This document shows positions 1 to 8,153 of a DNA stretch of 64,000 nucleotides, one piece after another. The stretch covers positions 2,790,001-2,854,000 of the forward strand of contig NZ_CP076458.1 of the NCBI RefSeq assembly GCF_018866245.1, in the 5' to 3' direction. The stretch's first letter is position 1. The number at the start of each line of letters is the position of its first letter. A model generated the notes under the pieces. That model saw only the letters and a program-made list of their open reading frames with translations. It ran no database searches and had not been told where the DNA came from. The DNA comes from Novisyntrophococcus fermenticellae. GTDB lineage: Bacteria > Bacillota > Clostridia > Lachnospirales > Lachnospiraceae. A program made the position numbers and the translations under genes.

Positions 1-2
1 CA

Positions 3-1037
3 GAGCTTGTAGCCGGTTCCTTCATTAGCACCGCACAGGCCTTTTTGAAGGTGGGTCTTGCTACAACCGTGCTGGTGGGAATCGCTCAGGTAACGGCGGG
101 AAAGCTTGATTTTCTGTTTTTCCTTGGTTTTCTGTTTGCCGCCGCACGAATCTACGACCCTATTTCACAGACGCTGCAAAATATAGCCGCCACCTTCAAT
201 GCAAAACTCTATATTGACCGTATGCGTGCCATTCAGGAGGAACCGGTTCAAAACGGAACGGAGCATTTCACTCCGGATGGGTTCGACATCATTTTCAACC
301 ATGTGAACTTTTCTTACCAAGGCGATGAGGAAGGCGTTTTAAAGGATGTATCCTTTTCAGCAAAGCAAGGCGAGGTCACGGCACTGGTGGGTCCCTCCGG
401 CGGGGGGAAATCTACGGCTGCCAAACTGGCAGCCCGTTTCTGGGATACCGGATCCGGAAAGATTACGCTTGGAAGTGTGGATGTATCCTCGGTCGACCCG
501 GAAACGCTGCTGAAATACTACGCCATCGTGTTTCAGGACGTGGTGCTTTTCCGCGATACTATTATGGAGAACATCCGCCTGGGACGGCGGGACGCAAGTG
601 ATGCAGAGGTGCTTGCCGCCGCCAAAGCCGCCCACTGCGATGAATTTGTGCAGGTACTTCCCCGGAAATATGGGACGATGATTGGAGAAAACGGCGCAAC
701 ACTTTCCGGCGGGGAGCGCCAGCGCATCTCCATTGCCCGCGCATTATTAAAAAATGCTCCTATCGTTTTGCTGGATGAAGCCACCGCCAGTTTAGATGTG
801 GAAAATGAGAGTGCGGTACAAAAGGCGCTTTCGCACCTGTTGCAAGGCAAAACAGTTCTTATTATTGCCCACCGTATGCGTACTGTCGCAGGTGCCAATA
901 AGATTGTGGTACTGGAAGAAGGCAGAGTAGCCGAACAGGGTACTCCGGACGAGCTTATGAAAAATGGAAGAGCATTCCGCCGTATGGTGCAGCTGCAGCA
1001 GAAAACCACCGCCTGGACACTCGGAAACAATGCCTGA
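3..1037 (+). CDS. ABC exporter, permease-ATPase fusion (3' part)
   Basis: C-terminal part of a type IV (MsbA-like) ABC exporter half-transporter. The frame is open to the left edge, so the N-terminus lies outside the window. The first 60 or so visible residues are the last membrane segment and coupling region; the nucleotide-binding domain follows. From the TTG at 45, Walker A (GPSGGGKST) is near residues 115-123, then the signature LSGGERQ, Walker B (IVLLDEAT) and the switch histidine (IIAHR). Such proteins work as homo- or heterodimers; a partner gene would be expected to the left. The substrate cannot be told from this sequence. A strong terminator follows 27 bases after the stop, so this ends a transcription unit. 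Confidence 0.9.
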   Translation, partial: ELVAGSFISTAQAFLKVGLATTVLVGIAQVTAGKLDFLFFLGFLFAAARIYDPISQTLQNIAATFNAKLYIDRMRAIQEEPVQNGTEHFTPDGFDIIFNHVNFSYQGDEEGVLKDVSFSAKQGEVTALVGPSGGGKSTAAKLAARFWDTGSGKITLGSVDVSSVDPETLLKYYAIVFQDVVLFRDTIMENIRLGRRDASDAEVLAAAKAAHCDEFVQVLPRKYGTMIGENGATLSGGERQRISIARALLKNAPIVLLDEATASLDVENESAVQKALSHLLQGKTVLIIAHRMRTVAGANKIVVLEEGRVAEQGTPDELMKNGRAFRRMVQLQQKTTAWTLGNNA

Positions 1038-1063
1038 CATGAAAAGAGCATGCAAACGTATAT

Positions 1064-1090
1064 CAGCCGCCTTCGGGCGGCTGATTTTAG
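1064..1090 (+). terminator. Rho-independent terminator of the ABC exporter
   Basis: A perfect 8-bp GC-rich stem (1064-1071 with 1076-1083) is closed by a TTCG tetraloop and followed by ATTTTAG. Confidence 0.9.
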
Positions 1091-1255
1091 TACTGTGATA
1101 AAGTCCTTAAAAATGCTGTAGAAAGCTGTGGGCTGCATGGACCGGCTCAACATTTGACAGTGCCATAATTTTTTCCGTAGTTTCCTGCGGTGTACTTGCC
1201 CACATGTATTATATTCAAGCACACCAAAATCACAATTTATATCTAAAATAACTTT

Positions 1256-1279
1256 GAGCCGTCCAAAGCTGAACGGCTC
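1256..1279 (-). terminator. Probable terminator of the 56-aa gene
   Basis: GAGCCGT (1256-1262) pairs with ACGGCTC (1273-1279). On the minus strand it is followed by AAAGTTATTTTAG, a modest U tract, just downstream of the small gene ending at 1288. Confidence 0.6.
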
Positions 1280-1287
1280 TTATATGA

Positions 1288-1458
1288 TTAGATAATCGGA
1301 AAGTTCAGCACATATTCCGGATCTGTGTAATATGGTGGTCTTCTCCCTATCTTCGGCATAGACCATGTACATCGATCCGAGTCATATTGCATTTGAACTT
1401 CCTCAGTAGAATGCTTCAGAAGCAATAACTTAATTTCCGGAGAAAATTCGTATTTCAT
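1288..1458 (-). CDS. Small hypothetical protein (56 aa)
   Basis: A short reading frame starting at ATG 1458 with a well-placed AAGGAG ribosome binding site about 8 bases upstream and a hairpin terminator just after the stop. The product is 56 residues, starts MKYEFSPEIK, has no membrane segment or signal peptide, and carries a tyrosine- and proline-rich C-terminal half (GRRPPYYTDPEYV). I do not recognise the family. It stands alone between the ABC exporter and the dehydrogenase, transcribed opposite to both. The binding site plus terminator are the main reasons to believe it is real. Confidence 0.55.
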   Translation of the reverse strand: MKYEFSPEIKLLLLKHSTEEVQMQYDSDRCTWSMPKIGRRPPYYTDPEYVLNFPII

Positions 1459-1634
1459 AACAATAGCTCCTTGACATGTTGACTTGAGTTATTATATTCA
1501 CCCGATTGCTCAAACGAGCAAGTACACCCTATCAAACACAGCACCCCATAGAGCATCCGCTTTTTATGCACGGGGAATGTCTAAAATACATACCCTATAC
1601 CATATGAGAGAATGAAAAAATGGAAGGTTTATTT

Positions 1635-2618
1635 ATGGATAATAAATGTAATTCAGAGCAAGATGAGCAGCTTATACAGCAATTTCAGGAAATGTTTGAA
1701 GAAAATATGGAGACAGATCCATACCCATTATATCCGAACTATGGAAAAATATTACGTTATGAGGATATACCGGTAAATATGCCGGAGCAACGCCAACTGC
1801 GCCAACCCGGAGTTGAAAAACTGATGGTACCCAAACCAATCATTGAAAATCCTCATTATAAGGGGAGTGACAAGCTAAAGGGAAAGGTTGCCCTCATCAC
1901 CGGAGGAGACAGTGGTATTGGAGCTGCAGTTGCCATTGCATTTGCAAAAGAAGGGGCTGACGTTGCCATCGCATATCTTGATGAGCATGAGGACGCAAAT
2001 CGAACAAAATGTAGAATTGAGCAGCTGGGACAACGTTGTTTGTTGATGCCAGGTGACTTGCGGAATAAAAACCAGTGCGTGGAGATTGTAAATGCAACAT
2101 TAAAAACTTTCGGACAGCTTGATATCTTGTGTAATCATGTGGGCATTCAGTTTCAGCAATTAAATTTGGAGGAGATAACGGATGAGCAATTTGATGATAC
2201 CTTCAAAGTAAATGTTTATTCTCACTTTTACACGACCCGTGCCGCCCTGCCCCACATGAAACCCGGCAGTTCAATCATCGGTACCTCTTCCATCGTAACT
2301 TATATAGGCGAGCAGCAATTGATTGACTATACGGCAACCAAAGGCGCTATCGTCGGTTTTACGAGAGCACTGGCAAAAAACGTTGCTAAACGAGGAATCC
2401 GAGTAAACGCCGTCGCTCCCGGGCGCATCTGGACACCACTTATCCCGGCAAGTTTTTCGGCAGATGAAGTTGCGGTCTATGGCGCCGATAATCCGATGCA
2501 GCGGGTTGCCCAACCCTTTGAACTTGCACCCGCTTATGTCTATCTGGCTTCCGACGATTCACGTTTCGTTACGGGGCAAGTATTTCATGTGGACGGCGGA
2601 GGATCGACAAATTCTTAA
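1635..2618 (+). CDS. SDR family oxidoreductase (general stress protein 39 type)
   Basis: NAD(P)-dependent short-chain dehydrogenase of the long class with an N-terminal extension of about 80 residues, like the Bacillus YdaD/YhxC stress proteins. The cofactor motif TGGDSGIG is at 89-96, NHVG (variant of NNAG) at 167-170, the catalytic serine near 218, and YTATK at 232-236. The C-terminal [12 protein letters not shown] is typical. The start at 1635 is chosen because GGAAGG lies 7 bases upstream; an in-frame ATG at 1620 has a weaker site. The physiological substrate is unknown; a role in stress or detoxification is inferred from family only. Confidence 0.9.
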   Translation: MDNKCNSEQDEQLIQQFQEMFEENMETDPYPLYPNYGKILRYEDIPVNMPEQRQLRQPGVEKLMVPKPIIENPHYKGSDKLKGKVALITGGDSGIGAAVAIAFAKEGADVAIAYLDEHEDANRTKCRIEQLGQRCLLMPGDLRNKNQCVEIVNATLKTFGQLDILCNHVGIQFQQLNLEEITDEQFDDTFKVNVYSHFYTTRAALPHMKPGSSIIGTSSIVTYIGEQQLIDYTATKGAIVGFTRALAKNVAKRGIRVNAVAPGRIWTPLIPASFSADEVAVYGADNPMQRVAQPFELAPAYVYLASDDSRFVTGQVFHVDGGGSTNS

Positions 2619-2626
2619 ACCGAAAT

Positions 2627-2663
2627 CAGTGGTTGCATGCATGAAGTTCGCATACAACCACTG
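2627..2663 (+). terminator. Hairpin between convergent genes
   Basis: CAGTGGTTG (2627-2635) pairs with CAACCACTG (2655-2663), flanked by AAAT on the right and TTTCGGTTT on the minus side. It lies between the convergent dehydrogenase and DUF1653 genes and could serve both. The U tracts are weak. Confidence 0.5.
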
Positions 2664-2719
2664 AAATTCCAAAATGTCATTCAAAACGTTTTTCGTATCT
2701 TCCTCCGGTTTGTTTTATA

Positions 2720-3199
2720 TTAATCTAATAATCCGTATATTTTGTACATTAATATCATGTTTTGATACATCATCTTATTTCCCATCAATTGCCTGTATGT
2801 AGCAGATTTAACTTTTCCATCCGCTTTCAAGCGCTCCATTTTACCCGTTACGTCCTCATAATTCTTCTGTACTGCTTTAAGCACCTCTTCAAATGCATCC
2901 TGTCTGGAATTCTCTGCATTTAAAGACACACTCTGATTGATATTATCAACTTTCTCGAATCGGAATTTCTGTTTAATATCCGGATATTTTTCCTTGTCAA
3001 CTTGTCCCATAAACATTTCAAATGGGCGTATCCATATACCTCCATCTCCGTAAAGAGCCCTGTAAACAACCATGTCTTCATTGGTTTCCGAATGCTTTGC
3101 AATCGAAATGATCTCATACAAATACTGGGGACTATCCGGTTCTGTAATCATCTCACGCTTAAAATGCTGTACAATATCTCCCGGTTTAAACTCTCTCAT
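2720..3199 (-). CDS. DUF1653 domain protein
   Basis: A 159-residue cytosolic protein whose first 85 residues fit the DUF1653 family (FKPGDIVQHFKRE, then VYRALYGDGGIWIRP and a FMGQVDKEKYP segment); the family's function is not known. The rest is helical and charged. The start at 3199 is chosen because GGAGG lies 9 bases upstream; a TTG at 3220 in the same frame would place that site inside the gene. It is followed by no clear partner; the pyrophosphatase-like gene lies upstream in the same direction, 66 bases away. Confidence 0.8.
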   Translation of the reverse strand: MREFKPGDIVQHFKREMITEPDSPQYLYEIISIAKHSETNEDMVVYRALYGDGGIWIRPFEMFMGQVDKEKYPDIKQKFRFEKVDNINQSVSLNAENSRQDAFEEVLKAVQKNYEDVTGKMERLKADGKVKSATYRQLMGNKMMYQNMILMYKIYGLLD

Positions 3200-3265
3200 C
3201 ACATCTTTCCTCCAAGACAATCTAATATCTGTATTCTGTTTTTACATCCACTTACTTGGTCAATT

Positions 3266-3589
3266 CTACATTTTAATCTCTGATTTGAAATACTGTTCTT
3301 GAAATCTTAGCTGTTCCATAATTTCTTCTTTGCTAAAAGAAATGTTTTCAGGTGCAATAACCCATTTTTCTTCAACATCATCAGCCCGGCAAATAATTGC
3401 TATTATTTCTCCTGTGAATTCCTTTACAGGCTCGTAAACTCCCAATATATAAGCATCCTGTTCTTCACCATCCGGTGCAATAATTCCCTCAATAAATCCA
3501 TAGTTAACTGAATAATATATATCTTTATGCTCTGGATGATAACTTCCCAACGGTCTATCGACAGTTACTTTTACAATATCTCCTATCAT
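3266..3589 (-). CDS. Short inorganic pyrophosphatase-like protein
   Basis: A 107-residue protein related to soluble inorganic pyrophosphatases (VTVDRPLGSYHPEHKD, YGFIEGIIAPDGEEQDAYIL, then a GEIIAII strand). It is shorter than the class I enzyme of about 170 residues but keeps the acidic GEEQDAY motif that corresponds to the metal-binding DGDPxD region. Clostridial genomes carry many such short versions, usually annotated as pyrophosphatase; activity is not proven from this sequence. AAAGGCGG precedes the ATG. Confidence 0.7.
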   Translation of the reverse strand: MIGDIVKVTVDRPLGSYHPEHKDIYYSVNYGFIEGIIAPDGEEQDAYILGVYEPVKEFTGEIIAIICRADDVEEKWVIAPENISFSKEEIMEQLRFQEQYFKSEIKM

Positions 3590-3666
3590 AACTAAAACCG
3601 CCTTTCTCTTTCCACATTATTCTACCAGATCCAGCCTTTTATTGCCATTACTTTAAGAAGCAAAAT

Positions 3667-3699
3667 AATGGCAGATAATCACGAGGAAAATCTGCCATT
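3667..3699 (-). terminator. Terminator downstream of the epimerase pseudogene
   Basis: AATGGCAGAT (3667-3676) pairs perfectly with ATCTGCCATT (3690-3699); on the minus strand ATTTTGC follows. It sits 65 bases past the epimerase stop codon. Confidence 0.7.
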
Positions 3700-3763
3700 T
3701 AAAATACCTGTGTTAAAATGTTTTTACTCAAACCTGCCAGTTATTACCTATCTTCGGAGAATG

Positions 3764-4614
3764 TTAAAAAATAGTTATCCACCAGGTATTCACATAATTT
3801 TTTTGTGGCTCCAGCTTAATCAGGTTCTGCTGTTTTTCAATATCTTCAATCACGCCCTCTTCGCCCTGAAGCGATGCCCATGGTTCGATACAGATAAATG
3901 GAGCATCTTTTTTGGGAATATGCCAGAGACATAAGTTTTTCATCTGAGGAAAAGTCAGTTCAACTCCATGATTGTTTTTTCGGGATTTTAATGCCAGTCC
4001 CTGACCTACATCCCGTAAAATAATTGCTCCCCTATCGAAAAGGGATAACGACAAAGGCAAAATTCTCTCATCCTCCAAGGGATAGACCTTATCCTTCCCC
4101 GTCCGGAGTTTTCCCTCACTCAGACCAACTTCCATCGGCTGATGTTCATCTGTAAATTCGAGATAACAGTCATGTAACTCCCCTTCTCCATTCTGCGGCA
4201 CAAAAAAACCCGGGTGACCGCCAAGGCCGAAGTACATCGTCTCTTGTCCATAATTCCTGACAATATAAGATATCTGAACAGCATTGTCAACCAACTGATA
4301 TTCAACTTGGTATGAATACTCAAATGGATAGCATTTACGCATTTCATCAGTAATCTGCATTTCGAACAGCAGCTTTTCTTTGTTTACCTCTATTGCCTTA
4401 TACTCTGCGTCCGTAGAAAAACCGTGAATCTCCAGTGGATATCTTTTCCCCTTGTAAGTATAACATTTCTCGTAAAGCCGTCCAACATAGGGAAAGAGAT
4501 TTAACGCGCGCCTGCTCCAATACGCCGGATCTCCCTGCCACAGGTATTCTGCATTTCTCCGCCGGAAGAAGAAACCTCCAGTGTCAGTTTTCCATTATTT
4601 AATTTATAATTCAT
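3764..4614 (-). pseudogene. Aldose 1-epimerase family protein, frameshifted
   Basis: Galactose mutarotase-like gene. An ATG at 4614 overlaps the end of dgoK and reads MNYKLNNGKLTLEVSSSGGE, the normal N-terminus, but then runs out of frame and stops. The rest of the protein is in another frame beginning around 4560 (EYLWQGDPAYW, FPYVGRLYEK, HGFSTDAEYK) and runs on to 3764 with the expected GGHPGF and WHIPKKDAPFICIEPWAS motifs. About 7-8 residues usually found between GEMQ and EYLWQGD are missing, so a small out-of-frame deletion is the likely cause. An internal start at ATG 4360 would give only 198 residues. It was the last gene of the sugar-acid cluster. Confidence 0.75.
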
Positions 4615-5560
4615 GTGTCTGTTCTTCTCCATATTTGAAAATTTTAATTAGCCCGCGCGGTACCGCGCCCTGTGCTTCCTGACGTGATACGCAGGTAATT
4701 ATTTTGTCTGTTGCCTCCTGTAAAAGCCGTGCCAGCGCTGTTTTTATTTCTTCACGGCCAGCAATAACCACTTCTTTCTGCGGCAGTTTTTTTATCTGCA
4801 TCACCTCATTATACAGTATTGTCCCCATATAAAAACTATATATCTGTATCGGTGTACACGCATATACTTTTTTGAGAATACGTACTTTAAATAAAGCCTG
4901 ATTCATTCCCATCCGTCCACAATAATCATAGCCCTTTAGCAGAAAACCGCAGTCCAGGCCTTTTACGGATAAATCAACCGTATTTTTTAAAATCGTGTTT
5001 TCGGCCAACGCCGCAATCATTTCTCCCGTCAGCATCGTTGAAAAACTGCTGATTTGTTCCTTCTCATTTGTGATAATTACCTTCGAGTGAGACCCCGGCA
5101 AGACGAATATTTTTTCTTTTTTATCCGCTTGGGACAGACCCATTAACTCCGTCTCCTCACCCCGCATAATATCCGCATACATCAGTGATGTGTCATCTGC
5201 TTTCAGACCACTGATAAAAACGAACGGAATATCCGTAATCTCCGGCAGACGGACGAGCTCCATCGCATTGTGCAGCTCTTCCAGGCCTGCTGGCAATGAT
5301 ATATATTTTCCTTCATAAATACCACCTTCGGAGGAAATCATCCCTGTTGCCAAAATATATCTGATCTGTGAATCTTTCAGTTCATGTTTTACCAAAACAT
5401 CCTTTATAGTACTTTTTATACTTTGCTTTAGCTGACTTTTATCAGTGAGGCCCGCAGTCGCACCCAAATGAATCGGGTATGTCTCTTCCACCTGTGTATC
5501 TCTTAATAAACTGATACGGGTGTTTGTCGTTCCACCATCAATAGCGAGATAATACTCCAT
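4604..5560 (-). CDS. dgoK: 2-dehydro-3-deoxygalactonokinase
   Basis: Cytosolic kinase phosphorylating 2-keto-3-deoxy-galactonate, the second-last step of the DeLey-Doudoroff galactonate route. The product is about 318 residues with the N-terminal sugar-kinase phosphate motif AIDGGTTNTR and a C-terminal VVIAGREEIK segment, normal length for the family. Two adjacent ATGs exist; the second (5560) is better spaced from GAGGAG. It follows the aldolase gene by 35 bases and its end overlaps the old start of the epimerase, so the three were probably one operon. Confidence 0.88.
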   Translation of the reverse strand: MEYYLAIDGGTTNTRISLLRDTQVEETYPIHLGATAGLTDKSQLKQSIKSTIKDVLVKHELKDSQIRYILATGMISSEGGIYEGKYISLPAGLEELHNAMELVRLPEITDIPFVFISGLKADDTSLMYADIMRGEETELMGLSQADKKEKIFVLPGSHSKVIITNEKEQISSFSTMLTGEMIAALAENTILKNTVDLSVKGLDCGFLLKGYDYCGRMGMNQALFKVRILKKVYACTPIQIYSFYMGTILYNEVMQIKKLPQKEVVIAGREEIKTALARLLQEATDKIITCVSRQEAQGAVPRGLIKIFKYGEEQTHEL

Positions 5561-5595
5561 CATACACTCCTCATCAAATACATATACTGGTCAAG

Positions 5596-6249
5596 TCAAT
5601 CCTTTTGCACAGCTCTAATATAGCATCTGGCTTTCTCGGTGATGGCTGCAAACGCATTATTCGCAATCAGCTTTTTATCCACTAGGTTGGACCCGATGCC
5701 GAATCCACAAAGTCCATAATTTTGGTATTGTTCAATGTTTTTTTCATTGATACCGCCTACCCCCAGGAACTTGAGGTGGGGGAATGGACCTTTTACCGCC
5801 TTAATATATTCCCCGGTCAGACCGGCCGTTGGAAATAATTTTATAAAATCAGCCCCGGATCTGTCAGCTGTCTGGATTTCAGTCGGAGTATAAGCTCCAG
5901 GTATCGACACCAGATTTATCTTTCCAGTCATCTTTATAACCGCTGGGTTGGTATCAGGTGAAATAATAAATTCTCCGCCTGCCGACTTTGTCAGCCCTAC
6001 CTGTTCTTCATTGGTAACCGTTCCGGCACCGATATGCATTCTGCCCTTAAATTCATTATGTAGCAATGCAATATCTTCGGCAGTTACACGATCGCTAATC
6101 GTATGATCCGCACTGTATGTCACCTCTAAAAAATGAATTCCGGCTTTATACAGTGCTTGTCCTAATGGAACCAGTTTTTCCCTTGCCACACCTCTGACAA
6201 TGACAATCAACTTTTCTTCCTGTATTTGTTTTATCAATTCTTCCTTCAT
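5596..6249 (-). CDS. KDPG/KHG (2-dehydro-3-deoxyphosphogluconate/galactonate) aldolase
   Basis: Class I aldolase cleaving 2-keto-3-deoxy-6-phospho sugar acids to pyruvate and glyceraldehyde 3-phosphate. Numbered from ATG 6249: VRGV at 18-21, catalytic glutamate in FLEVTY near 42, substrate loop GAGTVTN near 74-80, and Schiff-base lysine in DFIKLFP at 137, followed by FLGVGGI. Length (217 aa) is normal. A TTG at 6264 is an alternative start. It lies just before dgoK, so the physiological substrate is probably KDPGal. Confidence 0.88.
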   Translation of the reverse strand: MKEELIKQIQEEKLIVIVRGVAREKLVPLGQALYKAGIHFLEVTYSADHTISDRVTAEDIALLHNEFKGRMHIGAGTVTNEEQVGLTKSAGGEFIISPDTNPAVIKMTGKINLVSIPGAYTPTEIQTADRSGADFIKLFPTAGLTGEYIKAVKGPFPHLKFLGVGGINEKNIEQYQNYGLCGFGIGSNLVDKKLIANNAFAAITEKARCYIRAVQKD

Positions 6250-6308
6250 GCTTTTGTCTCTCAACCTACCTATCTGTTTATGCTTTCCTCATGAAAGATT
6301 GCTCCCCC

Positions 6309-6533
6309 TTATTTATCAGCAATTTTATCTATGGCTCGCTGATAGATCTCCGTCAATTCATCAATATGCAATTTCTTCATCGTCGAACAGTATTCATTCC
6401 ATTTTTCATCAATATCCCATTTGCCGACAATAAAATTGACCGCTGTTTCATCTCTGTATTTTGTTAAGTCCTGTTCCAGAGCTAAAGCACAATCCGCATC
6501 CTCTTTGGCAACAGAAGGTTTCCAATAGTATGT
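6309..6533 (-). pseudogene. 3' fragment of a sugar ABC transporter solute-binding protein
   Basis: An open frame of 74 codons without a start reads YYWKPSVAKEDADCALALEQ and ends YQRAIDKIADK before TAA at 6309-6311. This fits the extreme C-terminus of lipoprotein-type extracellular solute-binding proteins of carbohydrate importers. An in-frame TAG at 6534-6536 marks where homology stops. It lies directly upstream of the aldolase, where a transport gene would be expected, so the accessory region to the right seems to have removed the rest of the importer. Confidence 0.6.
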
Positions 6534-6588
6534 CTATCATAAAAGCATTGATAGGGAGAAAGGAAATAAATTCTTGCTCCCCATGCCC

Positions 6589-6897
6589 TTAATCCATGTC
6601 CGTATCCGGATTTTTTTGCATTGCCTTACTGAAAAACTTTCCATTGGCTTCCTGTTTCTTCAAAAATGCAATCAGTCTTGGAATATCTTCTTCCTCAATA
6701 GGAACATCTAGAACAGATTCCACAGCCGCACCAACTTCAATCAATCTGTGGGTACGTTTCTTTCGTTCCTCTGCCTGTTGTCGTTTTGCTAACTGCTTCG
6801 CCTGTGCTTCCGCTTTCTTCGCCTGCTCAATTAACTTTTGTGCTCGAAGATTCTTTTCCTGAATTCGTTCTTCTAATGATCTGGTTGACTTTGCCAT
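6589..6897 (-). CDS. DUF3847-like small coiled-coil protein
   Basis: A 102-residue charged protein. Residues 5-45 form a lysine/glutamate/alanine-rich coiled coil (EERIQEKNLRAQKLIEQAKK) followed by RKKRTHRLIEVGAAVESVL, the pattern of small plasmid/transposon proteins of the DUF3847 type. The tail is acidic. The start at ATG 6897 is chosen over a GTG at 6909; neither has a strong binding site. Its function is unknown; these genes usually sit near mobilisation genes, absent here. It is directly downstream of tnpW and likely cotranscribed. Confidence 0.65.
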   Translation of the reverse strand: MAKSTRSLEERIQEKNLRAQKLIEQAKKAEAQAKQLAKRQQAEERKKRTHRLIEVGAAVESVLDVPIEEEDIPRLIAFLKKQEANGKFFSKAMQKNPDTDMD

Positions 6898-6934
6898 ACA
6901 CATACTCACTTTCTACCGCAACTGCGGTGCTAAA

Positions 6935-7114
6935 TTATTTGTTATCGTTGTTACCTGTCTCTACTAAAGACAAATCATTTGACATTAAATGCATGAGCTT
7001 CTCCTCAAAAGATTTCTCTGCCTTTTCATCAAAAAACACATTGACCTGATAAATCGTCGTACCAATGCGCCTTACAAATGTGTTGTTTCCTGTCGGTTCT
7101 GTTTTCTGTTCCAT
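6935..7114 (-). CDS. tnpW: Transposon-encoded protein TnpW
   Basis: A 59-residue protein beginning MEQKTEPTGNNTFVRRIGTT and continuing YQVNVFFDEKAEKSFEEKL, which matches the small TnpW family found on clostridial conjugative and mobilisable transposons. The start is fixed by AGGAGGTGG 8 bases upstream of ATG 7114. The role of TnpW is not established. It is expressed toward the DUF3847-like gene, away from the sigma-like gene. Confidence 0.8.
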   Translation of the reverse strand: MEQKTEPTGNNTFVRRIGTTIYQVNVFFDEKAEKSFEEKLMHLMSNDLSLVETGNNDNK

Positions 7115-7128
7115 ATTTCCACCTCCTC

Positions 7129-7157
7129 TTGATATACGAACATTTGTTTGCTATAAT
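7129..7157 (+). promoter_or_regulatory. Promoter with a LexA (SOS)-like box
   Basis: TTGATA (7129-7134), a 17-base spacer and TATAAT (7152-7157). Inside the spacer CGAACATTTGTTTG (7137-7150) matches the Gram-positive SOS box CGAACRNRYGTTYC at 12 of 14 positions. It points rightward to the gene at 7327. Between them are two hairpins: GTCCTG/CAGGAC around 7173-7194 and AGTAATC/GATTACT (7236-7242 with 7259-7265). LexA control is inferred. Confidence 0.6.
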
Positions 7158-7326
7158 AATTTCAGGATTCTTGTCCTGACAAATTGCAGGACGGACTTCT
7201 GATTCTGTTCATTTTTTCTCTCCTTTCCGTCTTGAAGTAATCTTATTTTTACAAATAGGATTACTCCCTTCATAAATAGAAGAAATATACGGTGGAATTC
7301 GGAACTGTTTTTGAGATAAAGATGGT

Positions 7327-8016
7327 GTGAACGGGAAACTTGCCAGAGCCTATGAATGGGAACGGAATCTGATTCTAAAGCTGGAGTTTGAGAAAGACCT
7401 AGAAGAAGCGAAATCTCCAGCTCATAAAGAAGCTCCCGAACGTAAAAAATTAAAAAGAGAATTAAACAGAGAGGCTCTTGCCCGTCTAGAATCTGCTGCT
7501 AGAACCGAGGATGATTTCAATGTAGTCGTTGACTGGTGGGACAGATTAGATAGTAACCGAGAACGAAAAGAACGTTACCACGAAGTGGGAAGAAATGCAG
7601 TGCCACTGGAATGGGGTGCTTCCGCAGATACGGTTGTTATTCCCAATCCGATTCAGCATGTGTTCTGGAAACAGATTCTAAAGGGGGAATTCTTGGATGC
7701 TATTTTTGACTGTCCCTTGGAAATGCACGAACTGGTTGAAGATGCGGATATCTCTGCTTCCATAAAAAAACTGAAGGATGAACATAAAGAGATTTTGTAT
7801 TATCTTGCCATCAGGCAGTATTCGAATCAGAGAGTTGCCTGCATTCGAGAACAGAGTGATCGGAACATTCGCAAGGTGCGTGATACTGTAATTCGAAAGC
7901 TTCGCAAAAGTTTACTTGCAACATTACAGGAACGGATAAAAAATAAGATTCCCCTCACAAATATAGAACGGGATTTCTTATCTGAATATGGAAATAATGA
8001 TGGATGTACTGATTGA
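7327..8016 (+). CDS. Sigma-70-like region 4 / HTH protein of a mobile element
   Basis: A 229-residue charged protein; the C-terminal 90 residues look like a sigma region 4 helix-turn-helix (LKDEHKEILYYLAIRQYSNQ, then EQSDRNIRKVRDTVIRKLRK). The N-terminal half is a lysine/glutamate-rich helical stretch with a conserved-looking WWDRLDSNRERKERYHEVGR segment. The only usable start is GTG 7327, because an in-frame TGA lies at 7312; a nearby ATG at 7322 runs into TGA, so a lost start by frameshift is possible. It may be a transcription activator of transfer genes no longer present. A hairpin terminator follows at 8019. Confidence 0.6.
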   Translation: MNGKLARAYEWERNLILKLEFEKDLEEAKSPAHKEAPERKKLKRELNREALARLESAARTEDDFNVVVDWWDRLDSNRERKERYHEVGRNAVPLEWGASADTVVIPNPIQHVFWKQILKGEFLDAIFDCPLEMHELVEDADISASIKKLKDEHKEILYYLAIRQYSNQRVACIREQSDRNIRKVRDTVIRKLRKSLLATLQERIKNKIPLTNIERDFLSEYGNNDGCTD

Positions 8017-8018
8017 AT

Positions 8019-8047
8019 CTATGTTATTTTCATTTTTCGTAACATAG
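8019..8047 (+). terminator. Terminator after the sigma-like gene
   Basis: CTATGTTA (8019-8026) pairs with TAACATAG (8040-8047); the left arm is preceded by nothing T-rich and the right by AAAAATCCC, so it would work best leftward, but it lies 3 bases after the stop at 8016. Confidence 0.45.
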
Positions 8048-8153
8048 AAAAATCCCTTCATAAGCATTTTCACGTTGACGATGCATGGATATGTTGCTAA
8101 GATAGTAATATGATTTTCAGTAAACCAGATTACACATAGAAAGAAGGCTCATT

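Noticed and set aside
533..1222. Long minus-strand open frame opposite the ABC exporter ATPase
   Set aside because: It is a shadow of a highly conserved coding frame and its start has no ribosome binding site; composition (many S, R, A) is typical of antisense frames.
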